DNA of 15,556 nucleotides from positions 1-15,556 of the forward strand of contig JABIUG010000058.1 of NCBI GenBank assembly GCA_018700655.1. Reading direction: 5' to 3'. Positions 1 through 7,006 of this stretch are shown piece by piece; position 1 is the first letter of the stretch, and every line of letters starts with the position of its first letter. Both the position numbers and the translations under genes were made by a program. The notes beneath the pieces are model-generated. The model ran no database searches. It saw nothing but the letters and a program-made list of their open reading frames with translations, and was not told the origin of the DNA. The stretch comes from Rhodospirillaceae bacterium. GTDB taxonomy: Bacteria > Pseudomonadota > Alphaproteobacteria > SP197.

Positions 1-147
1 AGCGGCAACACCAATGCCCCGACCATCATGATCGGCGAAAAGGTCTCCGACATGATCCGCGGTCGCAGCGAACCCCGCGCCCAGGTCGATGTTTTTGTCG
101 CGGATGACTGGGAGACGAACCAACGACCAAATGCAGCGGTCCGATAG
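1..147 (+). CDS. GMC family FAD-dependent oxidoreductase, C-terminal fragment (cut by window edge)
   Basis: Frame 1 is open from the first base to TAG at 145-147, giving 48 residues. It begins SGNTNAPTIMIGEKVSDMI, which is the conserved C-terminal end of glucose-methanol-choline (GMC) flavoprotein oxidoreductases. The Asn of the GNTN motif (codon 3) is the usual second member of the His/Asn catalytic pair. The family oxidises alcohols such as choline using FAD. The rest of the gene lies to the left of the window. The second GMC gene, on the opposite strand, has a similar tail (TIMIAEKAADLI), so the two are convergent paralogues. The substrate cannot be told from this fragment. Confidence 0.85.
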   Translation, partial: SGNTNAPTIMIGEKVSDMIRGRSEPRAQVDVFVADDWETNQRPNAAVR

Positions 148-151
148 GACC

Positions 152-270
152 ACCCTCACCCCAGCCTCTCCCGCCAGCGGGAGAGAGAGCATCGTTTACC
201 CAGCTATGAGAATCTTCCTCGCCCCACCGGGGAGAGGGATGCGACGCCCTGGCCGTAGCTGGGTGAGGGG
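152..270. repeat. REP-like palindromic intergenic element with two internal hairpins
   Basis: The element fills the gap between two convergent GMC genes. Its outer arms are complementary: CCCTCACCCCAGC at 153-165 and GCTGGGTGAGGGG at 258-270, differing by one extra C. Inside is a perfect 9-bp stem, CTCTCCCGC/GCGGGAGAG, with a 2-nt spacer (about 167-186). A second stem, CCTCGCCCC/GGGGAGAGG, with one mismatch lies near 217-237. The CCCTCACCC...GGGTGAGGG core resembles dispersed palindromic repeats common in alphaproteobacterial genomes. It may also act as a bidirectional terminator or mRNA stabiliser, but there is no T-tract. Copy number cannot be judged from this window. Confidence 0.7.
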
Positions 271-281
271 GAAAGCGACAG

Positions 282-1919
282 CTACTCTGGCTGATAAAGC
301 GGCACGTATGACGGTTCCAGAGGCGTCCTGCCGGCGATCAGGTCGGCGGCCTTTTCCGCGATCATGATGGTCGTGCACTGGGTGTTGGCCGTGACGACCT
401 TGGGCATGATCGAGGCATCAACCACGCGCAGGCCTTCCAGCCCGTGGACCCGCAAATCGCCATCGACCACGGCATTGTCGTCGGTTCCCATCGTGCAGGT
501 GCTGGTCGGATGGTACTCGGTTTCGCCTTCGGCCCGCGCCCAGGCCAGGATCTGCTCGTCGCTCTGGACCTCGGGGCCGGGGTTGAACTCGCCGTCGTCA
601 TAGGGCGCAAAGGCTTCCTGGCTCAGGATGTTGCGGGTGATGCGCACGGCATCGATCACTTCCCTGCGGTCGCTCTCGGTCTGGAGATAGTTGAAGACGA
701 TCGACGGCGCTCGCTTCGGGTCTGCCGAATGAAGCTGGACCCTGCCCCGGCTGCTCGGGCGCATCAGGTCGATATGGGCCTGATAGCCATGGCCTTCATA
801 AGTTTTGGCGCCATCATAACTGGCCGCCACCGCCATGAACCCCAGTTGCAGATTGGGATAGGCAACCCCATCGTTGGACCGGACATAACCCGAAACCTCA
901 AACAGATTGGTCGACGCAACACCCTTGCGCGTCGTGATCCATTTCAGGCCTGCGATCAGGCGGCCCAGCCCCTTGGTCTGGGGATAGACACTGACCGGTA
1001 GCTTGCAGCACACCTGGATACGCAGATCAAGATGGTCCTGCAGGTTGCGCCCGACCCCCGGGATATCGGCGACCAGCGGGATCTCGTGTTCGGCCAGGTG
1101 ATCAGCTGCACCGACACCCGAAAGCAGCAGCAGTTGCGGCGAATTGATCGTGCCACCCGAGAGTATTACCTCACGTTCAGCATGGACGTTGTGGATCTCG
1201 CCGCCCTGCTCGTACTCGACACCGATCGCACGTTTGCCTTCGAACAGAATACGCCGGGTCAGCGCCCGTGTGACGACCTTGAGATTGGGCCGTGCCATGG
1301 CCGGCCTCAGATAGGCATCGGCCGTGCTCCAGCGCGCACCATTGTGGGTGTTGCTGTCGGTCCGCCCGAAGCCTTCCTGCTGAAAGCCGTTGGTGTCCTC
1401 GCTGTAGGCGTAACCTGCCTGCAGCGCGGCCTCCAGATAGGCCCGGTCAAGCGGGTTCTGGAGCTTGGCGGTCGCGATCTTGAACGGTCCGTCACTGCCT
1501 CGATAATCATCACCGCCGCGATCGTACGATTCCATCTTCTTGAAGTAAGGCAGACAGTGGGCATAGGACCATTCGGGAAGCACATTGCCGGCCCAGCCGT
1601 CGTAATCGAGCGGATGGCCGCGGATGTACATCATGCCGTTGATGCTGGAGGAACCGCCGATCACCTTGCCGCGCGGACAATAAACCTGCCGCCCGTCCAT
1701 GAAGGGCTCGGGGTCGGTGTAGTAACTCCAGTTGTACTTGTCATCGAGCAGGGCGTAGTCGAGCGCGGCCGGAATGCGGCGCATGAAGCTGTCGTCCTGG
1801 CCCCCTGCCTCCAGAACCAGAACGCTGACGCCGGCATCCTCGCTCAGACGTGAAGACAGGACGGAGCCGGCCGAGCCGGATCCGACAATGATGTAGTCGT
1901 AGGTTTGTGCGTCGGCCAT
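282..1919 (-). CDS. GMC family FAD-dependent oxidoreductase (choline/alcohol dehydrogenase-like)
   Basis: The product is 545 residues, full length for the family. The N-terminal Rossmann motif GSGSAG is at residues 13-18, and Glu37 in VLVLEAGG is the expected FAD-ribose ligand. GMC signature 1 (GKVIGGSSSINGMMYIRG) is near residue 85 and signature 2 (SGGTINSPQLLLLSGVG) near 255-270. The catalytic pair is His470 (in EYHPTSTCTMG) and Asn512 (in TANTQ), with spacing as in choline oxidase and BetA. No signal peptide is visible, so it is probably cytoplasmic. The ATG at 1919 sits just before the FAD-binding strand, and purine-rich sequence (GGGAGCTAGGG) lies upstream. The sequence resembles choline dehydrogenase and medium-chain alcohol dehydrogenase groups, but no betaine or choline genes are adjacent, so the substrate is left open. 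Confidence 0.93.
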   Translation of the reverse strand: MADAQTYDYIIVGSGSAGSVLSSRLSEDAGVSVLVLEAGGQDDSFMRRIPAALDYALLDDKYNWSYYTDPEPFMDGRQVYCPRGKVIGGSSSINGMMYIRGHPLDYDGWAGNVLPEWSYAHCLPYFKKMESYDRGGDDYRGSDGPFKIATAKLQNPLDRAYLEAALQAGYAYSEDTNGFQQEGFGRTDSNTHNGARWSTADAYLRPAMARPNLKVVTRALTRRILFEGKRAIGVEYEQGGEIHNVHAEREVILSGGTINSPQLLLLSGVGAADHLAEHEIPLVADIPGVGRNLQDHLDLRIQVCCKLPVSVYPQTKGLGRLIAGLKWITTRKGVASTNLFEVSGYVRSNDGVAYPNLQLGFMAVAASYDGAKTYEGHGYQAHIDLMRPSSRGRVQLHSADPKRAPSIVFNYLQTESDRREVIDAVRITRNILSQEAFAPYDDGEFNPGPEVQSDEQILAWARAEGETEYHPTSTCTMGTDDNAVVDGDLRVHGLEGLRVVDASIMPKVVTANTQCTTIMIAEKAADLIAGRTPLEPSYVPLYQPE

Positions 1920-2223
1920 TTGTCTTACCCTAGCTCCCTTTCCATCACCTTACCCGCAGGCACGAACGTGACGAATATCCCGACACACGTCCATCGCTTT
2001 GGGGGGCGTTCTTGCCAGGGGCGCCCCCCTGACCAGCCGCAGCAGCACCAACCAGCCACGCTCAACACCTGGCCTGATCTGCTCGCCGAAGAAAGCCCGG
2101 CCTGATTCGACAGCTTCCTGCCTCTTGGATTGTTTGCAACCGCCAAGCGTTCCCAACCAGAACAAATTGTTCTAGCCTTGCGTCTGGAATGAGGGCGAAT
2201 AGCAATCCACTGGGGACCCGATC
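1920..2223. other. Divergent intergenic spacer (304 bp)
   Basis: This stretch separates the minus-strand GMC gene from the plus-strand exported-protein gene and should hold both promoters. No convincing -35/-10 pair was found on either strand. It contains a G/C inverted repeat: GGGGGGCG at 2001-2008 and CGCCCCCC at 2022-2029, a perfect 8-bp stem with a 13-nt loop and no following T-run on either strand. It also contains a short AT-rich palindrome, listed separately. The short open frames here have no recognisable features and are not called genes. Confidence 0.5.
2160..2172. promoter_or_regulatory. Short AT-rich palindrome, possible operator
   Basis: GAACAA-A-TTGTTC is a perfect 6-bp dyad around one central base, 52 bp upstream of the ATG at 2224. 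The surroundings are less GC-rich than the rest of the window. The position and symmetry suit a repressor or activator site for the exported-protein gene or the divergent GMC gene. No regulator gene is in the window, so this is inference only. Confidence 0.3.
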
Positions 2224-2691
2224 ATGGTACGCAAAAGCATTCTGACACTTCTATTCGTCGTTCTTGGAACCGGTGCCGCATCGGCATGTCCAGACTGGCA
2301 ACTGGCGCCTTCGTTCGGCTCGACCGAGCTCACTGAAGGTTTTCCGAACGATCCCTGGCACCGCAGCATCACAGCCGGCGGAAACCAGAGCATTTCACGC
2401 TGCTTCCAGGACAACTCCCTGGCAGGCAGCTCTGCTTCGGCCCCGGATTTTGATCTCTACTACCGCACGAGCGGCAACACGCAGCTCAAGATCTATGTGC
2501 GCTCGGACTACGACACCGTGCTTCTGGTCTCGGACCCCTATGGCGAGTGGTGGTTCGACGACGACAGTGCCGGTGGACATGACCCGATGGTCATTTTCCC
2601 TTATGCGGCCGACGGCCTCTACAACATCTGGATTGGTTCCTACGAGCGCCGCAGCGGACAGCCCGCGACCCTGATCTTCACCGAACGCTGA
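2224..2691 (+). CDS. Small exported protein with a PPC-like beta-sandwich
   Basis: The product is 155 residues. Residues 1-21 are a typical Sec signal peptide: MVRK, a hydrophobic stretch LLFVVLG, then ASA before Cys22. Signal peptidase I cleavage after ASA is likely. The -3 Ala makes a lipobox poor, though a lipoprotein is not excluded. The mature part contains LKIYVRSDYDTVLLVSDPYG, then WWFDDDSAGG, then YNIWIGSY. This succession resembles the pre-peptidase C-terminal (PPC)-type beta-sandwich found in secreted alphaproteobacterial proteins. No enzymatic residues are recognisable; a binding or structural periplasmic role is plausible. The ATG is preceded by GGGGA. The next gene starts 48 bp downstream on the same strand, past a GC-rich hairpin, so co-transcription is possible but unproven. 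Confidence 0.75.
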   Translation: MVRKSILTLLFVVLGTGAASACPDWQLAPSFGSTELTEGFPNDPWHRSITAGGNQSISRCFQDNSLAGSSASAPDFDLYYRTSGNTQLKIYVRSDYDTVLLVSDPYGEWWFDDDSAGGHDPMVIFPYAADGLYNIWIGSYERRSGQPATLIFTER

Positions 2692-2698
2692 ACATCCC

Positions 2699-2717
2699 GC
2701 GGCAGCCTGACTGCCGC
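2699..2717 (+). other. GC-rich hairpin between exported-protein gene and selenoprotein gene
   Basis: GCGGCAG-CCTGA-CTGCCGC is a perfect 7-bp stem with a 5-nt loop, beginning 7 bp after the stop codon at 2689-2691. It is followed by ACTCTGACC rather than a T-tract, so it is not a canonical intrinsic terminator. It could be a leaky terminator, a processing or stability hairpin, or a feature of the leader of the gene starting at 2740. Confidence 0.45.
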
Positions 2718-2739
2718 ACTCTGACCCAGGAGAAAGACC

Positions 2740-3825
2740 GTGGGACAACGTGACACCACCGGGATCCCAGTGCGTGAAGGGCTGCGCCTTGCCATGAACA
2801 AGGCCTGGCAGGGACTTGGCGAGCCGGGAACATGGTGGACAGGGCCGGAGCGCATCGCGATCGCACAGGAAGCACGGCAGGCGATGCAATGCGAATTTTG
2901 CCGCCAGAACAAGGCCGCACTGTCGCCGTTTCATCACGCTGGCAACCATGACAGCCTGGGCCGCCATTCCGCGCCACTGACCGATGCCATTCATCGCATT
3001 AGAACCGATGCCGGACGCCTTACCGAAAGCTGGCTGAACGCGACGCTGGCCCAGGGCCTGGGCGACACCCAATATGTCGAGATCGTCTGTGTCGTCGCCG
3101 TTGTTTCCGCAGTCGATACCTATGACCGTGCCATGGGTCATGACCAGCGCACACTTCCCGCGGCTGGTGCAGGCGAACCGTCACGTCATCGCCCTTCAGG
3201 CGCAAAGCCCGGTCTCGGCTGGCTGGCGACACTGGCCCCCGCCGATATCAGGCCCGAAGACCCTGATCCTTTTGTCCGCTTCGGACAGGATCATATTCAG
3301 CGCGCCATGAGTCTGGTGCCCCAGGCGGTGATCGATTTCTTCGAACTTGATGTCGAGCTCTACTTTTACGAAAACGGCATTCCCCAGCGCTATATCCAGG
3401 AAAAAGAACGCGCACTGAGCCTGGCGCAGATCGAAATGATGGCGGCGCGCGCCGCTTCGATCAACGGGTGTTACTACTGAACCGCTAGTCACGTCGGGGC
3501 GCTCCGTGAGAGAGCCAGGGATTCGGGACTTGAGGTTAATCTGGCTGCTGCCCTTGATGGCAACGGTGGCGCGACGGGTGTGCCCAATGCCGAACTCCTG
3601 CTCACACTGGTCGACGCCACGCTGGGCACCGACGACGGGGCGCTGACCCGGGCCCGCAACGCGGTGCTCGACACCATGGGCGGCGCCGTTCTGATTGATG
3701 CCGCAGCAACCATCGCGTCCTACAATTCGATCGTGAAGGTCGCCGACGCGACCGGGATCGATATCGAAGATGAAACCACGGCCATGATTGCCGACATCAA
3801 GGACGAACTGGGGATTATGCGTTAG
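2740..3825 (+). CDS. AhpD/carboxymuconolactone decarboxylase-like selenoprotein (in-frame TGA = Sec247)
   Basis: Translation starts at GTG 2740, preceded by AGGAGA about 7 nt upstream, and reads 246 residues to a TGA at 3478-3480. The same frame then continues 114 more codons to TAG at 3823-3825. Read through, the protein has 361 residues. Around the TGA it reads INGCYY-U-TASHVGALR, matching the AhpD pattern C-x-x-C-x-x-x-H with selenocysteine in place of the second Cys. Glu232, Cys244, Sec247 and His251 have the same spacing as Glu118, Cys130, Cys133 and His137 of mycobacterial AhpD. The segment after the TGA (AATIASYNSIVKVADATGI) is a normal C-terminal AhpD helix pair. Residues 31-130 look like a second, degenerate CMD half with CEFC at 51-54 but no matching His. 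Peroxidase or other thiol/selenol redox activity is the likely role. The alternative is a nonsense-mutated pseudogene, which the exact placement of the TGA, the intact downstream frame and the candidate SECIS argue against. Sec-containing AhpD-like proteins are known from bacterial selenoproteome surveys. Confidence 0.82.
3478..3516 (+). promoter_or_regulatory. Candidate bacterial SECIS element (UGA plus downstream hairpin)
   Basis: Downstream of the TGA at 3478-3480, bases 3498-3504 (GGCGCTC) can pair with 3510-3516 (GAGAGCC). This makes six base pairs with one internal G-A mismatch, capped by a five-base loop CGTGA at 3505-3509. An alternative fold pairs GCTC (3501-3504) with GAGC (3512-3515). 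The loop begins 24 nt after the UGA and has a G at its second position. Both facts fit what is known of bacterial SECIS elements: a hairpin inside the reading frame, roughly 16-37 nt from UGA to loop, with a G early in the loop. SelB would bind it to insert Sec. The hairpin is short, so the call leans on the protein context. Confidence 0.6.
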
Positions 3826-3856
3826 AGCCGCCGCGCAACGGGGACGGGTTGCATGC

Positions 3857-5755
3857 TCAAGCCAGGTTCACTGCGGTGCGAAAGCCGACCGTGCCGCAGC
3901 GGTCCAGCCCCGGGCACATCAGCAGGTACTTGGCGGTAAACGCGGGCGATTGCAGGCCGCCGTCGGCATACCAGGCCGTGCCGGTCGCCTCAAAGTCACA
4001 GCCACCCTTGAGCATGCAGAACCGCGTGCGCCCGTCGCTTCGCTGCGGTCCCGTCCAGTTCCACACCGCGCCTTCGTCTGCTTCCAACAGGCCAAGTTCT
4101 GCCGCACGCTGCCATTCGGCTTCGCTGGGCAGACGTTGACCGAGCCACGCGGCATAGGCCCCGGCATCCTCAAGGTCGACCCAGACAACGGGGTGGTTTT
4201 CACGACCCGACTGAGGTTCACCGTCTCTCCAGTCTTCAAGGAAGGCTTCGGAATGTCTGGGCCGGTAGCCAGTCCCGGCCAGAAATCGTGAAAATTCGGC
4301 GTTGGTCACGGACTTTCGATTGATCGCAAAGGGTGTCGGTGTCTCTTCCACGATAAAAGCTGCCATATCGTGCAGTCGGGGAAGCGTGTGGCTCTGACAG
4401 TCCGGCGCCGATGCGCTCTGGTAGAAGCCGCACTCGCGAATGCGGTAGCTGACATCGCGTGCCCAAGACCCACCATCAACTTCTGTCATGCCATCGGGTG
4501 GCGTCGAAACCGAGCGGTTACTCCCGGTCGGCAGGGCGGCGACGGTTCGCACATCCGGCCCGCCCGATGCCTGCTCAAGCGTGCTCCAGACAGCGGCCTG
4601 CCCCTGCAGGAAGCTGGCGGAAACCTCGTCCTCAAGCACCGCCCCCAGACCGCGCGGTGGCAAATCGGTCAATGCCACCCCTTCGCGAACCAAAAGGCTT
4701 GTCCCTGCCATCAGATCGCTGGCGACGGCTCCTGACACCGGTAGCGGCACCTGGCGCGCCCATTCATCGCTACGGTTCACCAGCACCCACAGGCGCACGT
4801 CTCCATGTTCAAAGTACGAGGCATAAACACCGGGGGGCGCCATGGCTGCAAGCGGGGTCCAAGCGCCATCGCTGAAATGTGCCGACCAGGTGTGACGCAC
4901 CTGGTTCCAGAGCCTGAACCAAGCGGCATCACGATCGGACCAGCCATTCCAGGAACCAAAGATATTCTCCCACACAACCATGCCGGCCCCGTTCATCAGG
5001 GCAAGCTGCATCTCGCCGCGGTGATCGGCGACCCAGCGGTGCACGACATGCATCATGTGACGGCGTTCGAACCAGGCATTGCGCAGCACGCCCGGGACGG
5101 TAGCGTCCTGATAGACCTCGGCCCAGCTCATGTGGTGATCGGCAATACGATCGAGTGGTGTGAACGATTGCGATTCGAAAACAACGCCTGGCTTCACTTC
5201 ATCAAGCATCAGACGCAAATCGGCGGCAGCCTCAGCCAAGGTATCCAGATAAAGACCATCGGCATCGAGCGCGCCGACCAGTTCGGCAAGCGCGACATGA
5301 TCGGGGGCCGGTTCACGACGGGTCGCACGATCCCAGGGATTGAAATCAAGCATGGCACGAATGCCGCGCTGGTGGAGTTGGTCAACGACACCGCGCAAGC
5401 CCTCGAGGCCGCCCGGCATGCGCCGATAGAAATCAAACTGGTTGCGCCGGTCAAAGCCGATATTGGGATAGGCATGCCAGAGAATGACCCCGTCGAGAGG
5501 CCCGAAGCGTTTTTCGAAGGCATCGACATAAGCATCGATCCGGTAGCTGCCGGCATGACGGTCATAGATCCGTTCATCCCAGAGCAGGATCTTGTGGGTC
5601 GTGATGCAGTCGCACACCCAATCGAAACAGGGCAAATGGAACGCCGCGTTGTCGAAGCCCTGTTCGGACCATGCCTGCTTGCGCCACGCATGGAGTTCAT
5701 CGCGCCAATCGGGCCAATCGTTGGAATCGACCGGTGCGACGATCAGATTGTCCAT
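3857..5755 (-). CDS. Fusion protein: TIM-barrel glycosidase-like domain plus SUMF1/FGE-like domain
   Basis: The product is 632 residues from the ATG at 5755, which has AGGG about 6 nt upstream and lies 10 bp beyond the stop of the upstream racemase-like gene. In-frame ATGs further upstream would overlap that gene. Residues about 50-330 look like a glycoside-hydrolase-type barrel: MPGGLEGL (113-120), a strand GIRAMLDFNPWD (131-142), GLYLDT with Asp171, VVFES with Glu194, and an aromatic stretch VWENIFGSWNGW (261-272). Asp171 and Glu194 are candidate acids. Residues about 420-630 match formylglycine-generating-enzyme/SUMF1-type folds: VDGGSW (426-431), INRKSVTNAEFSRFL (478-492), HPVVWVDLEDAGAYAAWL (521-538), RLPSEAEWQRA (541-551) and a terminal VGFRTA (623-628). 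The paired active-site cysteines of true FGE are not evident, so this half may bind a ligand or do other chemistry. No signal peptide is visible. Specific function is unknown. Confidence 0.8.
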   Translation of the reverse strand: MDNLIVAPVDSNDWPDWRDELHAWRKQAWSEQGFDNAAFHLPCFDWVCDCITTHKILLWDERIYDRHAGSYRIDAYVDAFEKRFGPLDGVILWHAYPNIGFDRRNQFDFYRRMPGGLEGLRGVVDQLHQRGIRAMLDFNPWDRATRREPAPDHVALAELVGALDADGLYLDTLAEAAADLRLMLDEVKPGVVFESQSFTPLDRIADHHMSWAEVYQDATVPGVLRNAWFERRHMMHVVHRWVADHRGEMQLALMNGAGMVVWENIFGSWNGWSDRDAAWFRLWNQVRHTWSAHFSDGAWTPLAAMAPPGVYASYFEHGDVRLWVLVNRSDEWARQVPLPVSGAVASDLMAGTSLLVREGVALTDLPPRGLGAVLEDEVSASFLQGQAAVWSTLEQASGGPDVRTVAALPTGSNRSVSTPPDGMTEVDGGSWARDVSYRIRECGFYQSASAPDCQSHTLPRLHDMAAFIVEETPTPFAINRKSVTNAEFSRFLAGTGYRPRHSEAFLEDWRDGEPQSGRENHPVVWVDLEDAGAYAAWLGQRLPSEAEWQRAAELGLLEADEGAVWNWTGPQRSDGRTRFCMLKGGCDFEATGTAWYADGGLQSPAFTAKYLLMCPGLDRCGTVGFRTAVNLA

Positions 5756-5765
5756 TGCCCTGGCG

Positions 5766-6875
5766 TCAGGCGTCATGCTCGAACACCATGAGCGGCCCGC
5801 CAAATCGATCGCGATGAGGTGTCACACCAAGGCCTGGAACCTCGGGAGCACGCATTCGTCCATTTGCGACAGGCGGAAAACCCCCGGCGTTCGAAACCGT
5901 CACCCAGTTGTGGAAGTCCACGGTATGGGCACGTCGCTCCTCCGGGGTCGAGAGTGACATATGGGCAATCGCCGCGGAGATGATCTCCGCACCCCCGACA
6001 CATTCGACCGTCACCATCATGCCGAAATCGACCGCAAGGTCGCGCACGCGCCGGGCGCGGGTGATACCGCCAAACCGGGAAATCTTAATCGTGACGCCAT
6101 CGGCGGCACCATCGTTGTGGATACGCACCAGTGCTTCGAGGCTGTCGCACGACTCATCGAGTACCATCGGCTTGGTCGAAACCCTGCGCACCCTGAGGTT
6201 TTCCTCATGGCTGGCGCAGGGCTGTTCGAGGATGTAATCAATTCCCCGCGTGGCATCGAGAAACCGCAGGGCATCCTGGCTGGTCCAGGCGCCATTGGCA
6301 TCGCAGTAGAGCACAACATCGGGTCCTGCCAGCGCGGCAACCTGCTCGAGTCGCTCGGCATCGGTCCTGGGATCATCACCGACCTTGACCTGAAGCCGCT
6401 GATAACCCTCGTCAATATGGCGACGCGCTGTTGCTTCCATGACGTCGGGAGAATCCTGCGAGATCGAGCGGTAGAGCATGACCTCTGCGCCGCACCTGCC
6501 GCCCAGGGCCTCGGCAAGCGGCAGCCCTGCCGCTTGCGAAAACAGATCCCACAACGCGATATCGATCGGTGTCTTGGCATCCATCTGACCGAACATGGCG
6601 CCATCCATCGCATGCACCAGCTTGTGGATCTCGCGCGGATCCTCGCCAAGAAGCTCTGGTGCGAGGACATGGAGGCCTGCGCGGACCCCACCGGCAAAAG
6701 CCTCCGAATAAAACGCCCCCAAGGGCGCAACTTCGCCCCAGCCGGTCAGTCCTTCATCCGTCGTGATCTCGACCATGGTCGAAGTCTGGCCAGGTTCGGT
6801 GCGGTTGCGGCAACGATAGCTGCCCTCCTTGAAGGGCAGTTCCAGACCATAAGCGGCAATGCGGACAATTTTCAT
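5766..6875 (-). CDS. Mandelate racemase/muconate lactonizing enzyme family protein (enolase superfamily)
   Basis: The product is 369 residues from ATG at 6875 (MKIVRIAAYGLELPF), the usual family start. A longer frame from TTG 6956 adds 27 residues unlike the family. An N-terminal capping domain is followed by a TIM barrel from about residue 130. Metal ligands are Asp192 (CDANGAW), Glu217 (LEQP) and Asp240 (LDES). Catalytic lysines are Lys164 (QVKVG) and Lys264 (IKISRFGG). The first Lys of the usual KxK motif is Gln162. The family abstracts the alpha-proton of a carboxylate to epimerise, dehydrate or cycloisomerise it. The two-lysine layout puts it in the MLE-like branch (dipeptide epimerase, hydroxyproline-related and similar enzymes). 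The exact substrate cannot be assigned. It is followed after 10 bp by the barrel/FGE fusion gene, probably one operon, and diverges from an SDR gene. Confidence 0.9.
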   Translation of the reverse strand: MKIVRIAAYGLELPFKEGSYRCRNRTEPGQTSTMVEITTDEGLTGWGEVAPLGAFYSEAFAGGVRAGLHVLAPELLGEDPREIHKLVHAMDGAMFGQMDAKTPIDIALWDLFSQAAGLPLAEALGGRCGAEVMLYRSISQDSPDVMEATARRHIDEGYQRLQVKVGDDPRTDAERLEQVAALAGPDVVLYCDANGAWTSQDALRFLDATRGIDYILEQPCASHEENLRVRRVSTKPMVLDESCDSLEALVRIHNDGAADGVTIKISRFGGITRARRVRDLAVDFGMMVTVECVGGAEIISAAIAHMSLSTPEERRAHTVDFHNWVTVSNAGGFPPVANGRMRAPEVPGLGVTPHRDRFGGPLMVFEHDA

Positions 6876-7006
6876 GCAACAGGCCCCCGGGGCAATTTTG
6901 AAGCCCAGCGGATCATAGCCGAGGTGGTGACAAAGACGCATCGTTGCTTGACCCAAGGGGTACTGCGACGTGAAAAGGGTGCCCGGAGCAAGATCGGAGA
7001 GAAACC

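Noticed and set aside
1032..1853. 273-codon open frame antisense to the GMC gene
   Set aside because: No domain or ribosome site; the opposite frame has full GMC motifs. GC-rich codon bias commonly opens such antisense frames.
2001..2029. G/C inverted repeat as an intrinsic terminator
   Set aside because: No T-run follows on either strand and it lies upstream, not downstream, of both neighbouring genes.
3580..3825. Independent 81-residue gene starting at GTG 3580
   Set aside because: It is in the same frame as the upstream gene, has no ribosome site, and its sequence is the C-terminal helix pair of the AhpD-like protein.
3835..3852. GCAAC/GTTGC hairpin as a terminator between the convergent selenoprotein and fusion genes
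   Set aside because: Only five pairs with an 8-nt loop and no T-tract; too weak to call.
4805..5791. 328-codon open frame antisense to the barrel/FGE fusion
   Set aside because: Composition is a mirror of the real gene and no family resemblance was seen; the minus-strand reading has clear motifs.
6948..6976. TTGACC with TGAAAA as a promoter for the SDR gene
   Set aside because: The -10 matches only half the consensus; not reliable.
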